Shown one piece after another: positions 8,671 to 17,005 of a stretch of 64,000 bases of DNA. Each line of letters starts with the position of its first letter. Positions within the stretch are counted from its first letter, which is position 1. The notes below the pieces were generated by a model that was not told the origin of the DNA, searched no databases, and worked only from the letters and a program-made list of their open reading frames with translations. The DNA is from Haloterrigena salifodinae. GTDB taxonomy: Archaea > Halobacteriota > Halobacteria > Halobacteriales > Natrialbaceae. Location of the stretch: positions 114,848 through 178,847 of the forward strand of contig NZ_RQWN01000007.1 of the NCBI RefSeq assembly GCF_003977755.1, in the 5' to 3' direction. Position numbers and translations under genes: made by a program.

Positions 8671-8695
8671 GGTCAGTACGTCTCGAGCAGCCCCA
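8671..8695 (+). repeat. Right copy of the 25-bp direct repeat flanking the origin element
   Basis: Identical to 6350-6374. It contains the last codons and stop of the intact thiolase gene. About 2.3 kb of AT-richer DNA carrying orc1 and its boxes lies between the copies. Confidence 0.85.
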
Positions 8696-9860
8696 TGATC
8701 GCGCCGCCGCCACCGATGCTCATCCCGACGAAGCCGCGTTCGACGTCGGGATCGTCGCGGAGCTGGTAGGCGAGGCTGGTCGCGAGCATTCCGCCGGAGG
8801 CGCCGATCGGGTGGCCGAACGCGACCGCGCCCCCCTGAGGGTTCATCCGCTCGCGCGGAATCCCGATGCGGTCCATGACGTACGCCGCCTGCGCGGCGAA
8901 GGCCTCGTTGATCCAGTAGGCGTCGACATCGTCGACCGCGAGTTCGTTGCGCTCGAGGAGTCGCTCGACGACGTCGCCGACGGCCTCGTTGAACCGGTCG
9001 GGATCGCGGTAGGCGGTGGCGTAGTCGACGAGCCGAGCCATCGGCTCGAGGCCCCGCTGGTCGGCGGTCTCCTCGTCGGCCAGCAGCACCGCCCCCGCGC
9101 CGTCGCTGAGTTTGGATGCGTTGCCCGGCGTGATGGTGCCGTCCTCACGAAACGACGTCGGTAGCCGGGCCAGGTCCTCGAGCGTAGAGTCGGGTCGCGG
9201 TCCCTCGTCGGTGTCGACCGTGCCTCCGCTGGTTTCGACGGGCACGACCTCGTCGTCGAACGCGCCCGAATCGATCGCGTCGGCGGCCCACCGGTGGCTC
9301 TCGAGGGCGTACTCGTCCTGGGCTTCTCTCGAGATCCCTTCGCGGTCGACCAGCCCCTCCGTGATCTCGCCCATGTGGACGTCCAGGTTGACGTCCCAGA
9401 GCGAGTCGAGGAGCATCGAGTCCTTGATCTCGACGTCGCCGTGGCGGCGCCCTTTCCGGTAGTCGGGGAGGATCCACGGCGCGTTCGTCATCGACTCGAA
9501 CCCGCCCGCGATCGCCAGGCCGGCGCGGCCGGCCGCGATCCGATCGGCCGCGAGCCCGATCGCGCTCATCCCGGAGCCCGAGGCTTCGTTAATCGTCGTC
9601 GCCCGCGTCTCGTTGGGAAGTTCTGACTCGACGACGACCTGCCGTCCCGGAACCTGTCCGATGCCGGCCTGGATGGCGTTTCCGAGTCCGACCCAGTCGA
9701 TAGCGGCGCTGTCGACGTCGACGCGCTCGAGGAGGCCGTCGACGGCCGTCCGACCGAGTTCGACCGCCTCGACGTCCGCGAGCGATCCGAGTAGCGTTCC
9801 GTGGGGCGTTCGCGCGCCGTCGATGAGGACGATGTCGGGCGCGCTGTCAGCGCCGGTCAT
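8673..9860 (-). CDS. Haloarchaeal-type acetyl-CoA acetyltransferase/beta-ketothiolase (catalytic subunit)
   Basis: A 395-residue thiolase that condenses or cleaves acyl-CoA thioesters. The ATG at 9860 is chosen over the upstream 9908 start because family similarity begins at ADSAPDIVLIDGARTPHG. The usual nucleophile motif NxxCGSG is NEASGSG here, so Ser94 replaces Cys. GHPIGASGG is present, but the C-terminal CIGGG Cys is also Ser (MSIGGGG). Ser-His-His thiolases are known in haloarchaea, where a separate OB-fold subunit often accompanies them, but no such neighbour is present. The 3' end is duplicated at 6350-6480. Confidence 0.92.
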   Translation of the reverse strand: MTGADSAPDIVLIDGARTPHGTLLGSLADVEAVELGRTAVDGLLERVDVDSAAIDWVGLGNAIQAGIGQVPGRQVVVESELPNETRATTINEASGSGMSAIGLAADRIAAGRAGLAIAGGFESMTNAPWILPDYRKGRRHGDVEIKDSMLLDSLWDVNLDVHMGEITEGLVDREGISREAQDEYALESHRWAADAIDSGAFDDEVVPVETSGGTVDTDEGPRPDSTLEDLARLPTSFREDGTITPGNASKLSDGAGAVLLADEETADQRGLEPMARLVDYATAYRDPDRFNEAVGDVVERLLERNELAVDDVDAYWINEAFAAQAAYVMDRIGIPRERMNPQGGAVAFGHPIGASGGMLATSLAYQLRDDPDVERGFVGMSIGGGGAIMGLLETY

Positions 9861-10116
9861 GGACGCCCGGTCGACGCGAACGCGAATGAAGGTTGGCCGT
9901 GACCGCACGCCTCGAGACTCGGTCCCTCAGTTGGGGCGGGTCCACCGTTCTCGAAGCAACCGATCACCGCTTCCCGAATACGTGCCGGTTCAATGTTCGA
10001 TCAAACGAGATCCTCGGCTAGCAAACTGACCATATGTCTAGTTATAGATCGATTACAAATACATCTTTCACAATGTATATGCCGAGCCGACCATCAGGAT
10101 TCGATGACAGTAACGA

Positions 10117-10281
10117 ATGAGCGTACTAGACGAACTATTCGACCGCATTGGCGGCTTTCGCGAGACCGGCGAGCGAACGACCGTTCACTACGAATGTCGC
10201 CGCTGCGGACTCACGCTCTCGAAGGACGACGCATGCTGTTCGTCCTGTGGCTCCGAGGAAATCGCGGCCATCCTTCTCTAA
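10117..10281 (+). CDS. Small zinc-ribbon protein
   Basis: A 54-residue protein, MSVLDELFDRIGGFRE..., with two CxxC knuckles (CRRCG and CSSCG) about 17 residues apart, making a compact zinc ribbon. The frame is clean, with ATG at 10117 and TAA at 10279. Such micro zinc-finger proteins are abundant in haloarchaea and mostly uncharacterised. AT-rich DNA at about 10040-10080 could hold the promoter. Confidence 0.75.
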   Translation: MSVLDELFDRIGGFRETGERTTVHYECRRCGLTLSKDDACCSSCGSEEIAAILL

Positions 10282-10312
10282 CCGAACCCGAGGGTCTAGT
10301 GTCTACGCGGGC

Positions 10313-10555
10313 TCACATCGCGGCAGCTGACGCCGACGCGTAGGCCTCGTTGAAGTGCATCGGGTTGCGGTTCATCGTGACGTTGGTCATCCAGACGTTG
10401 TCCGTCTCGGTGACGGTCCGGCCGAACGGATGCTTGCAGATATCGCCGACTGCGAAATCCTCGTAGTAGCGACCGTGCCAGCCCGAAACGAGTCGCTTCT
10501 CGGCCGATTCGTCGCCGCTCCGTGCGCTGTCGGTATCGTCCAGTGAGTCAGCCAT
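10313..10555 (-). pseudogene. Truncated MaoC-family hydratase (N-terminal remnant)
   Basis: Encodes 80 residues starting MADSLDDTDSARSGDESAEK, then a recognisable hot-dog-fold N-terminus GRYYEDFAVGD...GRTVTETDNVWMTNVTMNRNPMHFNEAYA, as in haloarchaeal MaoC/mesaconyl-CoA hydratase-like proteins. These normally exceed 150 residues. Here the frame breaks into ASASAAAM and stops, so the rest of the fold is missing. Probably a dead fragment left by a deletion. The intact gene may be elsewhere. Confidence 0.7.
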
Positions 10556-10672
10556 CTCTCCCGTCTACCAGTCGGACGTACGTAGTCCCGACCGTCGGCA
10601 AACCCGTCGTCTCGCGAGACCGTGGCACGCTCGAGGCGCACTCGAGAACGGACGCGATTTCGAGACGGAGAG

Positions 10673-11041
10673 TCACGCAGCGTCGGAGTCGCTCGCCTCC
10701 TGCCGTCGGCGATACGCTGCTCCAACCCGTTCGGCGTCGGGACCGAACTCGCTCTCGAGCAGGTCGGGAACCTCCGCCGGCCGGACCGCCGAGTACCACT
10801 CGTCGCGCGGTTGGATCGCAATGGCGGTCCCGTTCTCACTGCACAGTCCCAGACAGCCGGTCTCGATCACCGAGATCGGGTTCCAGAACGCGTTTCGATC
10901 GCGCAGCCACGATTTGACCGCCTCGAGCGTCTCCTCGCCGCCGGCGTCTGCACAGCAGGCGTGGTCGGCGTCGCGGTCGTTCGTACAGACGAAAACCTGT
11001 GCGGCGAGCCGGTCGCGCTGTCGGTCAGTTTGGCGTTGCAT
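10673..11041 (-). CDS. Thioredoxin-like [2Fe-2S] ferredoxin, cobalt/cobalamin-cluster type
   Basis: A 122-residue protein with the thioredoxin-fold ferredoxin pattern: FVCTNDRD...HACC in the N-terminal half, and ETGCLGLCSENGTAIAI giving the C-terminal cysteine pair. The end is Arg/Glu-rich. It follows cbtA with only 6 bases between, so it is the third gene of the cbtB-cbtA-ferredoxin unit. An electron-transfer role in corrin or cobalt metabolism is inferred from context. Confidence 0.85.
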   Translation of the reverse strand: MQRQTDRQRDRLAAQVFVCTNDRDADHACCADAGGEETLEAVKSWLRDRNAFWNPISVIETGCLGLCSENGTAIAIQPRDEWYSAVRPAEVPDLLESEFGPDAERVGAAYRRRQEASDSDAA

Positions 11042-11047
11042 TTGTAC

Positions 11048-11806
11048 TCAGGGGCTCGCCATCAACTGGTCGTGTGAGTCCGCGTCCGCGGCGTCGACGG
11101 CGGGGTCGGCCCGTCGGTGGAGCCGGTTGAACGCGCCCGCGATCAGCACCCAGATCGCGGCCTGACTCAGCGCGGCCAGCGCCTGGTACGCCGTGACGAG
11201 TTCGCCGGCGACATCGGGCTGGGTGACGACCGTCGGCGTGACCGCGGGGAGAACGACCGCCGTCGCGACGACCGGTACCGCAGCGGCGAGCGCGCCGAGC
11301 GCCGGATGCCGCGGCGCCGCTCGCCCGTACGCGAGGATCGCCGCCGCTGAGACCGCCGCACCGAGAACGACAAGACCGACGTAGATGCCGATTCTCGCGT
11401 CGATGCCGTAGAGGTGGTCGGCGCCCGGCGCCGCGGGCGGAACGACCAGCCACGGCGTCGCCGAGACGGTCAGGAACCCGGCGCCCGCGAGGACGTACGA
11501 CTCGAGTCCGTCGTGGCCGGGAAGCGCCGGTTCGAAGAGGTACAGCGCGACGGCGAAGAGCCCGCCGAGCAGGATCGCCCAGAGGACGCCGCTGCCGACG
11601 CTGACGAGGGCCGTCGTCGTCTCGGAGACGACGTGTTCGGTTCCCTCCTGTGCGTGGCTGTGATCACCGGCACCGTGACCGTGGCTGTGTCCGGCGTCGT
11701 GGACGTACTCGGTGAGGGGGTTCGCGACGAACGCGACGTACAGCCCGTAGGTGAGGCCCGCGACGACCCCCGCGAGGACGCCGCGTTGCAGATAGTCGAC
11801 GAGCAT
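11048..11806 (-). CDS. cbtA: CbtA-family cobalt transporter membrane subunit
   Basis: A 252-residue integral membrane protein with about five hydrophobic helices. A His-rich loop (HDAGHSHGHGAGDHSHAQEG) after the first helix is well suited to Co2+ or Ni2+ capture. FEPALPGHDGLESYVLAGAGFL and TPWLVVPPAAPGADHLYGIDARIGIY are CbtA-like. The gene lies 3 bases after cbtB. The pair is commonly B12-regulated cobalt uptake in prokaryotes. I saw no cobalamin riboswitch here. Confidence 0.9.
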   Translation of the reverse strand: MLVDYLQRGVLAGVVAGLTYGLYVAFVANPLTEYVHDAGHSHGHGAGDHSHAQEGTEHVVSETTTALVSVGSGVLWAILLGGLFAVALYLFEPALPGHDGLESYVLAGAGFLTVSATPWLVVPPAAPGADHLYGIDARIGIYVGLVVLGAAVSAAAILAYGRAAPRHPALGALAAAVPVVATAVVLPAVTPTVVTQPDVAGELVTAYQALAALSQAAIWVLIAGAFNRLHRRADPAVDAADADSHDQLMASP

Positions 11807-11809
11807 CGC

Positions 11810-11998
11810 TCAGTGACAGACGATGCCGGCTCCGTGGCGGAAGTTGTGCATCGCGTCGTGGGCGAGGGGCTCCTGGAGGAAGAGCAACGCGAACGCGATC
11901 GCCGCCGCGAACAGCAGCCCCGTCGCGACCTGCATCGGCGTCAGTTCGGTGCGTGCGGTCTCGATCCGACCGTGAACGGTCTCGTTCGTTGCCGTCAT
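11810..11998 (-). CDS. cbtB: CbtB-family small cobalt transporter subunit
   Basis: A 62-residue single-helix protein: polar N-terminus, hydrophobic segment near residues 25-42, then the conserved EPLAHDAMHNFRHGAGIVCH with the His-rich metal-binding C-terminus of CbtB. The start is ATG at 11998; longer in-frame extensions are not family-like. AT-rich sequence at about 12005-12035 is the likely promoter for the leftward cbtB-cbtA-ferredoxin unit. Confidence 0.9.
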   Translation of the reverse strand: MTATNETVHGRIETARTELTPMQVATGLLFAAAIAFALLFLQEPLAHDAMHNFRHGAGIVCH

Positions 11999-12242
11999 GA
12001 AATTCGATTTGCAATAGAACAAATATGGTTGTAAAAGTATCGGTCGGACGGTTCTCCGTCGTTTGACTGGCGCCATCACCACGAGCGAAAACGCGGCCGT
12101 TCGTCGTGAACACCCCGTGAAAATCAAGCAAATCGTCCGGCAGTCTGGCAGATAACGAAATCGTTTTCCTACAGGTGACGCTTGACTCGACTAACGACGA
12201 GTCTCATGAATATCCATCGACGGTCACCGGGAGTGATGTGCC

Positions 12243-13277
12243 GTGGCGGCTGAACGCGTACTCGTACCGCTGTCGGACACGGTGACCGTCCGGCAGACGG
12301 TCGGCTATGCGGTCCAGTCGGGACTCGAGACGGCCGACTCGCTCGAGTGTCACCTGGTCATCGCGCTCCCATACGACGTCGACCTGCCCGAAGGAAAGCG
12401 ACTGAACGTCGAGGCCGAGGAGCTGCTCGAGCGGGCGGAAAACTGGGTTGAGGAGGATGCCGGCGGGGCCGACGTGACGATCGAAACGGCCGTCCTCGGG
12501 ACCGACGAGTATCTCTTTGGTCCCCGGGACTACGCCGAGATCTTCCGGACCTACGCCGACGAGCACGGGATCGACCGACTCGTGCTCGATCCGGAGTACA
12601 GTCCGGGCGTCACCGCGTCGATGCTCCAGCCCTTAGAGCGGGAACTCGACCGCGTCGATATGCCCTACGATGAGGCGCCGGTCGAGCGGGCGGCCCGCCA
12701 CGGTCGCCTCGTCCTGTCCCGCGACGGATTCGATCGCCTGTTCGCGACGTTCTGGATCTCCTTCGGCTTCTATCTCGTCCTCGGGGATCCGTTCTACTGG
12801 TTCGATCTCCTCACCGGCGCGGCGGTCGCCGGTATCGTCTCGGTCTCGCTGGCCCACGTCACTTTCTCGGTGCCCTTAGACCGGTTCCAGTCGCCGCTGC
12901 GGGCCGTCCGGTTCGTCTTCTACATCCCGTATCTGCTCTGGGAGATCGTCAAGGCGAACATCGCCGTCTCGGCCGTGATCCTCCGGCCGTCGATGCCGAT
13001 CGAGCCGACGCTGACCCGGGTCAACGCGCGGGTCCGCAGCGGTCTCCCGCTGCTCGCACTGGCCAACAGCATCACGCTGACGCCGGGGACGCTGACGGTC
13101 CGGGCCAACGACCAGCAGCTGCTGGTCCACACGCTGATCCCGTCGGCGCGCGAGGACCTCTTCGACGGCGGCCTCGAGAAGGCGATCCGATTCGTCTTCT
13201 ACGGGCGCGAGTCGGCGGCGATCCCGTCGCCGAACGAACGCGACGACGCCGAGATCGTCGGGGGTGACGAACTGTGA
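12243..13277 (+). CDS. mrpE: Mrp-type Na+/H+ antiporter subunit E with N-terminal Usp-like extension
   Basis: A 344-residue protein from a GTG start. Residues about 1-150 are soluble and resemble a universal-stress/nucleotide-binding fold (RVLVPLSDTVTVRQTVGYAVQS...). Residues about 160-320 are the MrpE domain, with helices around FWISFGFYLVLG and the conserved SLPLLALANSITLTPGTLTV-type segment. Bacterial MrpE has only the second part. First gene of the operon; it overlaps mrpF by 4 bases. Mrp complexes exchange cytoplasmic Na+ for H+, essential under high salt or alkali. Confidence 0.9.
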   Translation: MAAERVLVPLSDTVTVRQTVGYAVQSGLETADSLECHLVIALPYDVDLPEGKRLNVEAEELLERAENWVEEDAGGADVTIETAVLGTDEYLFGPRDYAEIFRTYADEHGIDRLVLDPEYSPGVTASMLQPLERELDRVDMPYDEAPVERAARHGRLVLSRDGFDRLFATFWISFGFYLVLGDPFYWFDLLTGAAVAGIVSVSLAHVTFSVPLDRFQSPLRAVRFVFYIPYLLWEIVKANIAVSAVILRPSMPIEPTLTRVNARVRSGLPLLALANSITLTPGTLTVRANDQQLLVHTLIPSAREDLFDGGLEKAIRFVFYGRESAAIPSPNERDDAEIVGGDEL

Positions 13278-13555
13278 CGCCCGTTCCGCTCGAGGACGTC
13301 TTCCTCGTTTCGGCGGCGCTGTTCGTCATCCTCGCGATCGTGCTGTTCTACCGCGCGGTCGTCGGCCCGACCACGCAGGATCGGCTGCTGGCGGTCAACG
13401 TCCTCGGGACGAACACGGTTGTCATCCTCGCCCTGCTTGCAGCGGGGCTCGACCAGTCGTGGTTCCTCGACGTGGCGCTGATCTACGCCCTGTTGAACTT
13501 CCTGATGTCGATCGCCATCTCGAAGTTCACCGTCGATCGGGGTGGTGTGCTGTGA
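13274..13555 (+). CDS. mrpF: Mrp-type Na+/H+ antiporter subunit F
   Basis: A 93-residue protein with three membrane helices, including FYRAVVGPTTQDRLLAVNVLGTNTVVI, the MrpF signature. GTG start overlapping the mrpE stop (GTGA), and its own stop overlaps the mrpG start. Tight translational coupling within the operon is implied. Confidence 0.92.
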   Translation: MTPVPLEDVFLVSAALFVILAIVLFYRAVVGPTTQDRLLAVNVLGTNTVVILALLAAGLDQSWFLDVALIYALLNFLMSIAISKFTVDRGGVL

Positions 13556-13941
13556 TCGAGCCGATCGCGCTCCAGTCGACCCTCGAGACCGTCCGGTTCT
13601 GGGCGATCGTCCTCTGTCTCGGACTGGGCGTGTTCTTCACGCTCGTCTCGACGGTCGGCGTCCTCCGGCTCCCGGACATCTACGCCCGGGCCCACACCGC
13701 CTCCCAGACGGACACGCTTGGCGCCGGCTTCGCGCTGGCCGGCGTCGCGCTCGCGTTCGGCTGGCAGCACGCGGCGGTTTACACCGTCCTGCTGCTGTTT
13801 TTCGTGTTTATCACGAACCCGACGGCGGCCCACGCCATCGCCCGCTCCGCGGCGGAGTCGGACGTCGAACCCGTCCTCGCCGAGGAGGGGGAAGCGGACG
13901 ACGCCGAGGTCGCCGCCGAAACGGAGGGTGAGACGCGATGA
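13552..13941 (+). CDS. mrpG: Mrp-type Na+/H+ antiporter subunit G
   Basis: A 129-residue protein from a GTG start at 13552, overlapping mrpF by 4 bases. Three helices with the typical MrpG stretch GVLRLPDIYARAHTASQTDT and VFITNPTAAHAIARSA, then an acidic ~30-residue tail (EEGEADDAEVAAETEGE) that bacterial MrpG lacks. It overlaps the next gene by 4 bases. Confidence 0.92.
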   Translation: MIEPIALQSTLETVRFWAIVLCLGLGVFFTLVSTVGVLRLPDIYARAHTASQTDTLGAGFALAGVALAFGWQHAAVYTVLLLFFVFITNPTAAHAIARSAAESDVEPVLAEEGEADDAEVAAETEGETR

Positions 13942-14477
13942 GTCTGTTCGCCTACTCCCTCGCGGTCTTCATCCTCGCGACGGCCGTCGCGACGGCGCTG
14001 TTCCGCGACGTGCTGTCAGTGATCATCGTCTTCGGCGCCTACAGCCTCGGGATGGCCATCCTCTATACGTTCCTGCTGGCTCCCGACGTCGCCATGACCG
14101 AGGCTGCGATCGGCGCTGGCGTGACGACGCTCCTACTGTTGCTGACGATCGCGCGCACGACTCGGCCCACGACCGACCGGCTCATGGAGCGCATCCACGT
14201 GCCGGGGGTCGTCGCCGTCGGCGCGTTCGTACTCGTGCTCTGTACCGCCGTGCTCCCCGAGATGTACCCTCTCGGGGGCCTGGAAACGCCGATCTGGTCG
14301 CACCCCGAGGTGACCCAACACTACATCACGGAGACCTACGAACAGACCGGCGTCGAGAACGCGGTCACGTCCGTCCTCGCCGCCTACCGTGGGTTCGACA
14401 CCTTCGGCGAGGCGGTCGTCGTCTTCGCCGCCGGCGTCTCGACGCTGGTGGTTCTGAAACGCGAGGTGTTCGCCTAA
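13938..14477 (+). CDS. Mrp antiporter subunit with MbhD/DUF4040-like and MrpB-like regions
   Basis: A 179-residue membrane protein with about five helices. The N-terminal ~90 residues (FRDVLSVIIVFGAYSLGMAILYTFLLAPDVAMTEAAIGAG) match the MbhD-type module found at the C-terminal end of large bacterial MrpA. The remainder has a periplasmic loop followed by a last helix with AYRGFDTFGEAVVVFAAG, the MrpA-C/MbhE pattern. MrpA is thus split into separate genes in this operon. It ends directly against mrpB. Confidence 0.85.
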   Translation: MSLFAYSLAVFILATAVATALFRDVLSVIIVFGAYSLGMAILYTFLLAPDVAMTEAAIGAGVTTLLLLLTIARTTRPTTDRLMERIHVPGVVAVGAFVLVLCTAVLPEMYPLGGLETPIWSHPEVTQHYITETYEQTGVENAVTSVLAAYRGFDTFGEAVVVFAAGVSTLVVLKREVFA

Positions 14478-14996
14478 ATGCCCGAATCCTTCGACGATAC
14501 CTACACCGAGAGTCAGGTGATCATGACCGCCGTCAAGATCATCGCACCGTTTACGCTCACCTACGGGCTGTTCATGACCTTCCACGGGGGCGATGCCCCC
14601 GGCGGCGGCTTCCAGGGTGGAACCGTCGTCGGCGTCACGGTTCTCATGCTCGCGTTCGCCTTCGGGATCGAACCCACGCGCCAGTGGTTGCGAAACTCCC
14701 TGCTGGTCGGCCTCGTCACTGGCGGCGTCGTCATCTTCGGCGCGATCGGCCTCGGAATGGTCGCCCTCGGCGGGGACTTCCTCGAGTTTACCATGCTCAA
14801 AGAGGTCTTCCACATCAAGCCCAAGTGGGGACTCGAGGCCGTCGAGATCGCCGGCATCTCGCTGATCGTCTCGGGGGTCATCATCACCCTCTTCTTCTCG
14901 ATGGCGGCGGGGTTCGAACCCGACCGTCCGAGCGGGACCGGCGGTCTCGAGGACCGCCGTGAACCGTCCGACAGCGGGGTGAGCGACGATGATTGA
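14478..14996 (+). CDS. mrpB: Mrp-type Na+/H+ antiporter subunit B
   Basis: A 172-residue MnhB-domain protein with four helices. The diagnostic stretch is FTLTYGLFMTFHGGDAPGGG, followed by FQGGTVVGVTVLMLAFAFG. The C-terminus is hydrophilic and acidic (DRPSGTGGLEDRREP...). It starts immediately after the previous stop and overlaps mrpC by 8 bases. Confidence 0.92.
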   Translation: MPESFDDTYTESQVIMTAVKIIAPFTLTYGLFMTFHGGDAPGGGFQGGTVVGVTVLMLAFAFGIEPTRQWLRNSLLVGLVTGGVVIFGAIGLGMVALGGDFLEFTMLKEVFHIKPKWGLEAVEIAGISLIVSGVIITLFFSMAAGFEPDRPSGTGGLEDRREPSDSGVSDDD

Positions 14997-15366
14997 ACTC
15001 CTCGCGAGCCGCTATACGTACGTGCTGATGTTCGTCCTGCTGGGCATCGGGATCTACATGACGATCGCCAGCGAGAACCTCGTGAAGAAGCTGATCGGGG
15101 TGAACCTCTTCCAGACGGCGATCTTCCTGTTTTTCATCTCGATGGCCTACATCGACGTCGAGGGCGCGTCGGCGCCGATCGTTCCCCACCACGGCGAACC
15201 CGGGGAGGTCATGGTCGCGAGCCCGCTGCCCCAGGTCATTGTCCTGACCGCCATCGTCGTCGGTATCGCGCTGACGGCGGTCGGGCTGGCGCTGATCATC
15301 CGCATCTACTCGGAGTACGGAACGCTCCGCGAGGATACCCTGCGGGAGGTGCGTGCTGATGAATAG
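14989..15366 (+). CDS. mrpC: Mrp-type Na+/H+ antiporter subunit C (NuoK-like)
   Basis: A 125-residue three-helix protein: LASRYTYVLMFVLLGIGIYM, then LVKKLIGVNLFQTAIFLFFIS with the conserved membrane-embedded residues of NuoK/MrpC, and QVIVLTAIVVGIALTAVGLAL. It overlaps both neighbours. Confidence 0.92.
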   Translation: MIELLASRYTYVLMFVLLGIGIYMTIASENLVKKLIGVNLFQTAIFLFFISMAYIDVEGASAPIVPHHGEPGEVMVASPLPQVIVLTAIVVGIALTAVGLALIIRIYSEYGTLREDTLREVRADE

Positions 15367-17005
15367 CGGTCTCGTCGACCTGCTCCCGCCGCTGCTGATC
15401 GTCGCCCCGATCCTCGCGGCGACGCTCCCGATCGCGCTCGGCCTGCGGTTCGACCGCACCGGGTGGTCGGTCGCCGCGATCACGACGGCCGGGCTGTTCG
15501 CCGCCGCCGGTTACCTCGCGAGCGCCGTCCACGCCGGCGGCAGAGTGACTCACACCCTCGGCGGCTATCCCCGAACGTACGGGATCCAACTCGTCGCCGA
15601 CCAGTTCTCGATCCTGGTCGTCCTGCTCGTGACGGGGGTCGCTACCGGCGTCCTCGCGTACACGCGCCGCGGGGGCCCGCGCGGAAACACGTTCTACACC
15701 GCCTATCTGCTGCTGGTCGGCGGGCTGCTCGGCATCTCGCTGACCGGCGACGTCTTCAACCTGTTCGTCTTCCTCGAGATCTCGAGCCTCGCGACATACG
15801 CGCTCGTCTCCAGCGGCGACGGTCCGGAATCGGCGGTCGCCGCCCTGAAGTATCTCATCCTGGGAACCGTCGCCGCGTCGATGTACCTGATCGGCGTCGC
15901 CTTCGTCTTCATGGCGACGGGGACGCTCAACATGGTCGAACTGGCCGAGGCGATCCCGAACGCGGAACGACAGACACTGATTCAGACCGGGTTCGCGTTC
16001 ATCGTGGTCGGCTTCGCGACCAAGGTCGCCCAGTGGCCGCTGCACAGTTGGCAGCCGAGCGCCTACGAGCAGGCCCCCGACGGTGCGACACCGCTGATCG
16101 CGGCGCTGGTCTCGACGGCCTCCGCGTACGCGTTCGGGCGGTTGATCGTCACCGTCTTCGAGGTCGACTATCTCGCCTCGATGCCGCGGGCGGCCTCGAT
16201 CGTCCTCACCGTCGGCTGCGTGAGCGTCCTCGCCGGGACCGTCCTGGCCGTGATCCAGCGCGAGGTCAAGCGGATGCTCGCCTACTCGTCGGTCTCGCAG
16301 TTCGGCCTGGTGATCACCGCCTACGGCGTCGTCATCGCCGGCGGTTCGGAGACGGCGTTTACCGGCGCCGCGATCCACCTGGTCGGACACGGGATCCTCA
16401 AGGCCGGCCTCTTCCTGTCGGCGGCGATCGTCGCGACGAGCTACGGCGCCCGCACCGTCGACGAGTACGCCGGCCTCGCCAAGCGACGGCCGGTCGTCGC
16501 CGGCGCCATGGCCGTCCTCCTGTTCGCGCTGGTCGGCGTCCCGCCGGCCGTCGGCTTCGTCGGCAAGTGGTACATCGCGCTCGGCGCCGTCGAGGCCGAG
16601 CTGTGGCCCGTCGCGGCCGTCATCTTCCTCAGCACCATGCTCACCTTAGCCTACGCCGCTCGCCTGCTCGAGAAAATGTACTTCACGCCGGCCGCCGGGG
16701 CCGCGTCCGCCCGCGGCCACGGTCCGGATACGGTCGCGACCGACGGCGGCGACGAGAACGGTGACAAGGGCCGCGAGGACCTTGCGTCCGACGATGGCGC
16801 GGTCGAGACCCCGCTCGCGGCGGGCGTCTCGTACGACCCCACCGGCGGACCCGGCCGTGACGGCTCCGGCCGATCGCCGGATCCGGTCTCGAACGGGATG
16901 GTCGCAGTGATCGTCGTCGCGGCGATCGTCGCGGTCGCGCTCGGCTTCGCGGGCGGCACGTTCGCCGACTTCCTCGAGCCGTTCCTCACGGAGGTGTTCA
17001 ACTAA
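15359..17005 (+). CDS. mrpD: Mrp-type Na+/H+ antiporter subunit D (proton-translocating, NuoN/M-like)
   Basis: A 548-residue polytopic protein of the complex-I antiporter family, with the ion-path Glu in LEISSLATYALVS, Lys/His-containing helices (KVAQWPLHSWQPSAYEQAPDG) and REVKRMLAYSSVSQFG. The ATG at 15359 (MNSGLVDLL) is preferred over a GTG two codons upstream. A hydrophilic acidic loop (about residues 440-510) precedes the last helix, a halophile-type insertion. It overlaps the next gene by one base. Confidence 0.93.
   Translation: MNSGLVDLLPPLLIVAPILAATLPIALGLRFDRTGWSVAAITTAGLFAAAGYLASAVHAGGRVTHTLGGYPRTYGIQLVADQFSILVVLLVTGVATGVLAYTRRGGPRGNTFYTAYLLLVGGLLGISLTGDVFNLFVFLEISSLATYALVSSGDGPESAVAALKYLILGTVAASMYLIGVAFVFMATGTLNMVELAEAIPNAERQTLIQTGFAFIVVGFATKVAQWPLHSWQPSAYEQAPDGATPLIAALVSTASAYAFGRLIVTVFEVDYLASMPRAASIVLTVGCVSVLAGTVLAVIQREVKRMLAYSSVSQFGLVITAYGVVIAGGSETAFTGAAIHLVGHGILKAGLFLSAAIVATSYGARTVDEYAGLAKRRPVVAGAMAVLLFALVGVPPAVGFVGKWYIALGAVEAELWPVAAVIFLSTMLTLAYAARLLEKMYFTPAAGAASARGHGPDTVATDGGDENGDKGREDLASDDGAVETPLAAGVSYDPTGGPGRDGSGRSPDPVSNGMVAVIVVAAIVAVALGFAGGTFADFLEPFLTEVFN

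Noticed and set aside
11590..12240. Cobalamin riboswitch upstream of cbtB
   Set aside because: No recognisable B12-box in the short AT-rich leader; a riboswitch could not be supported.
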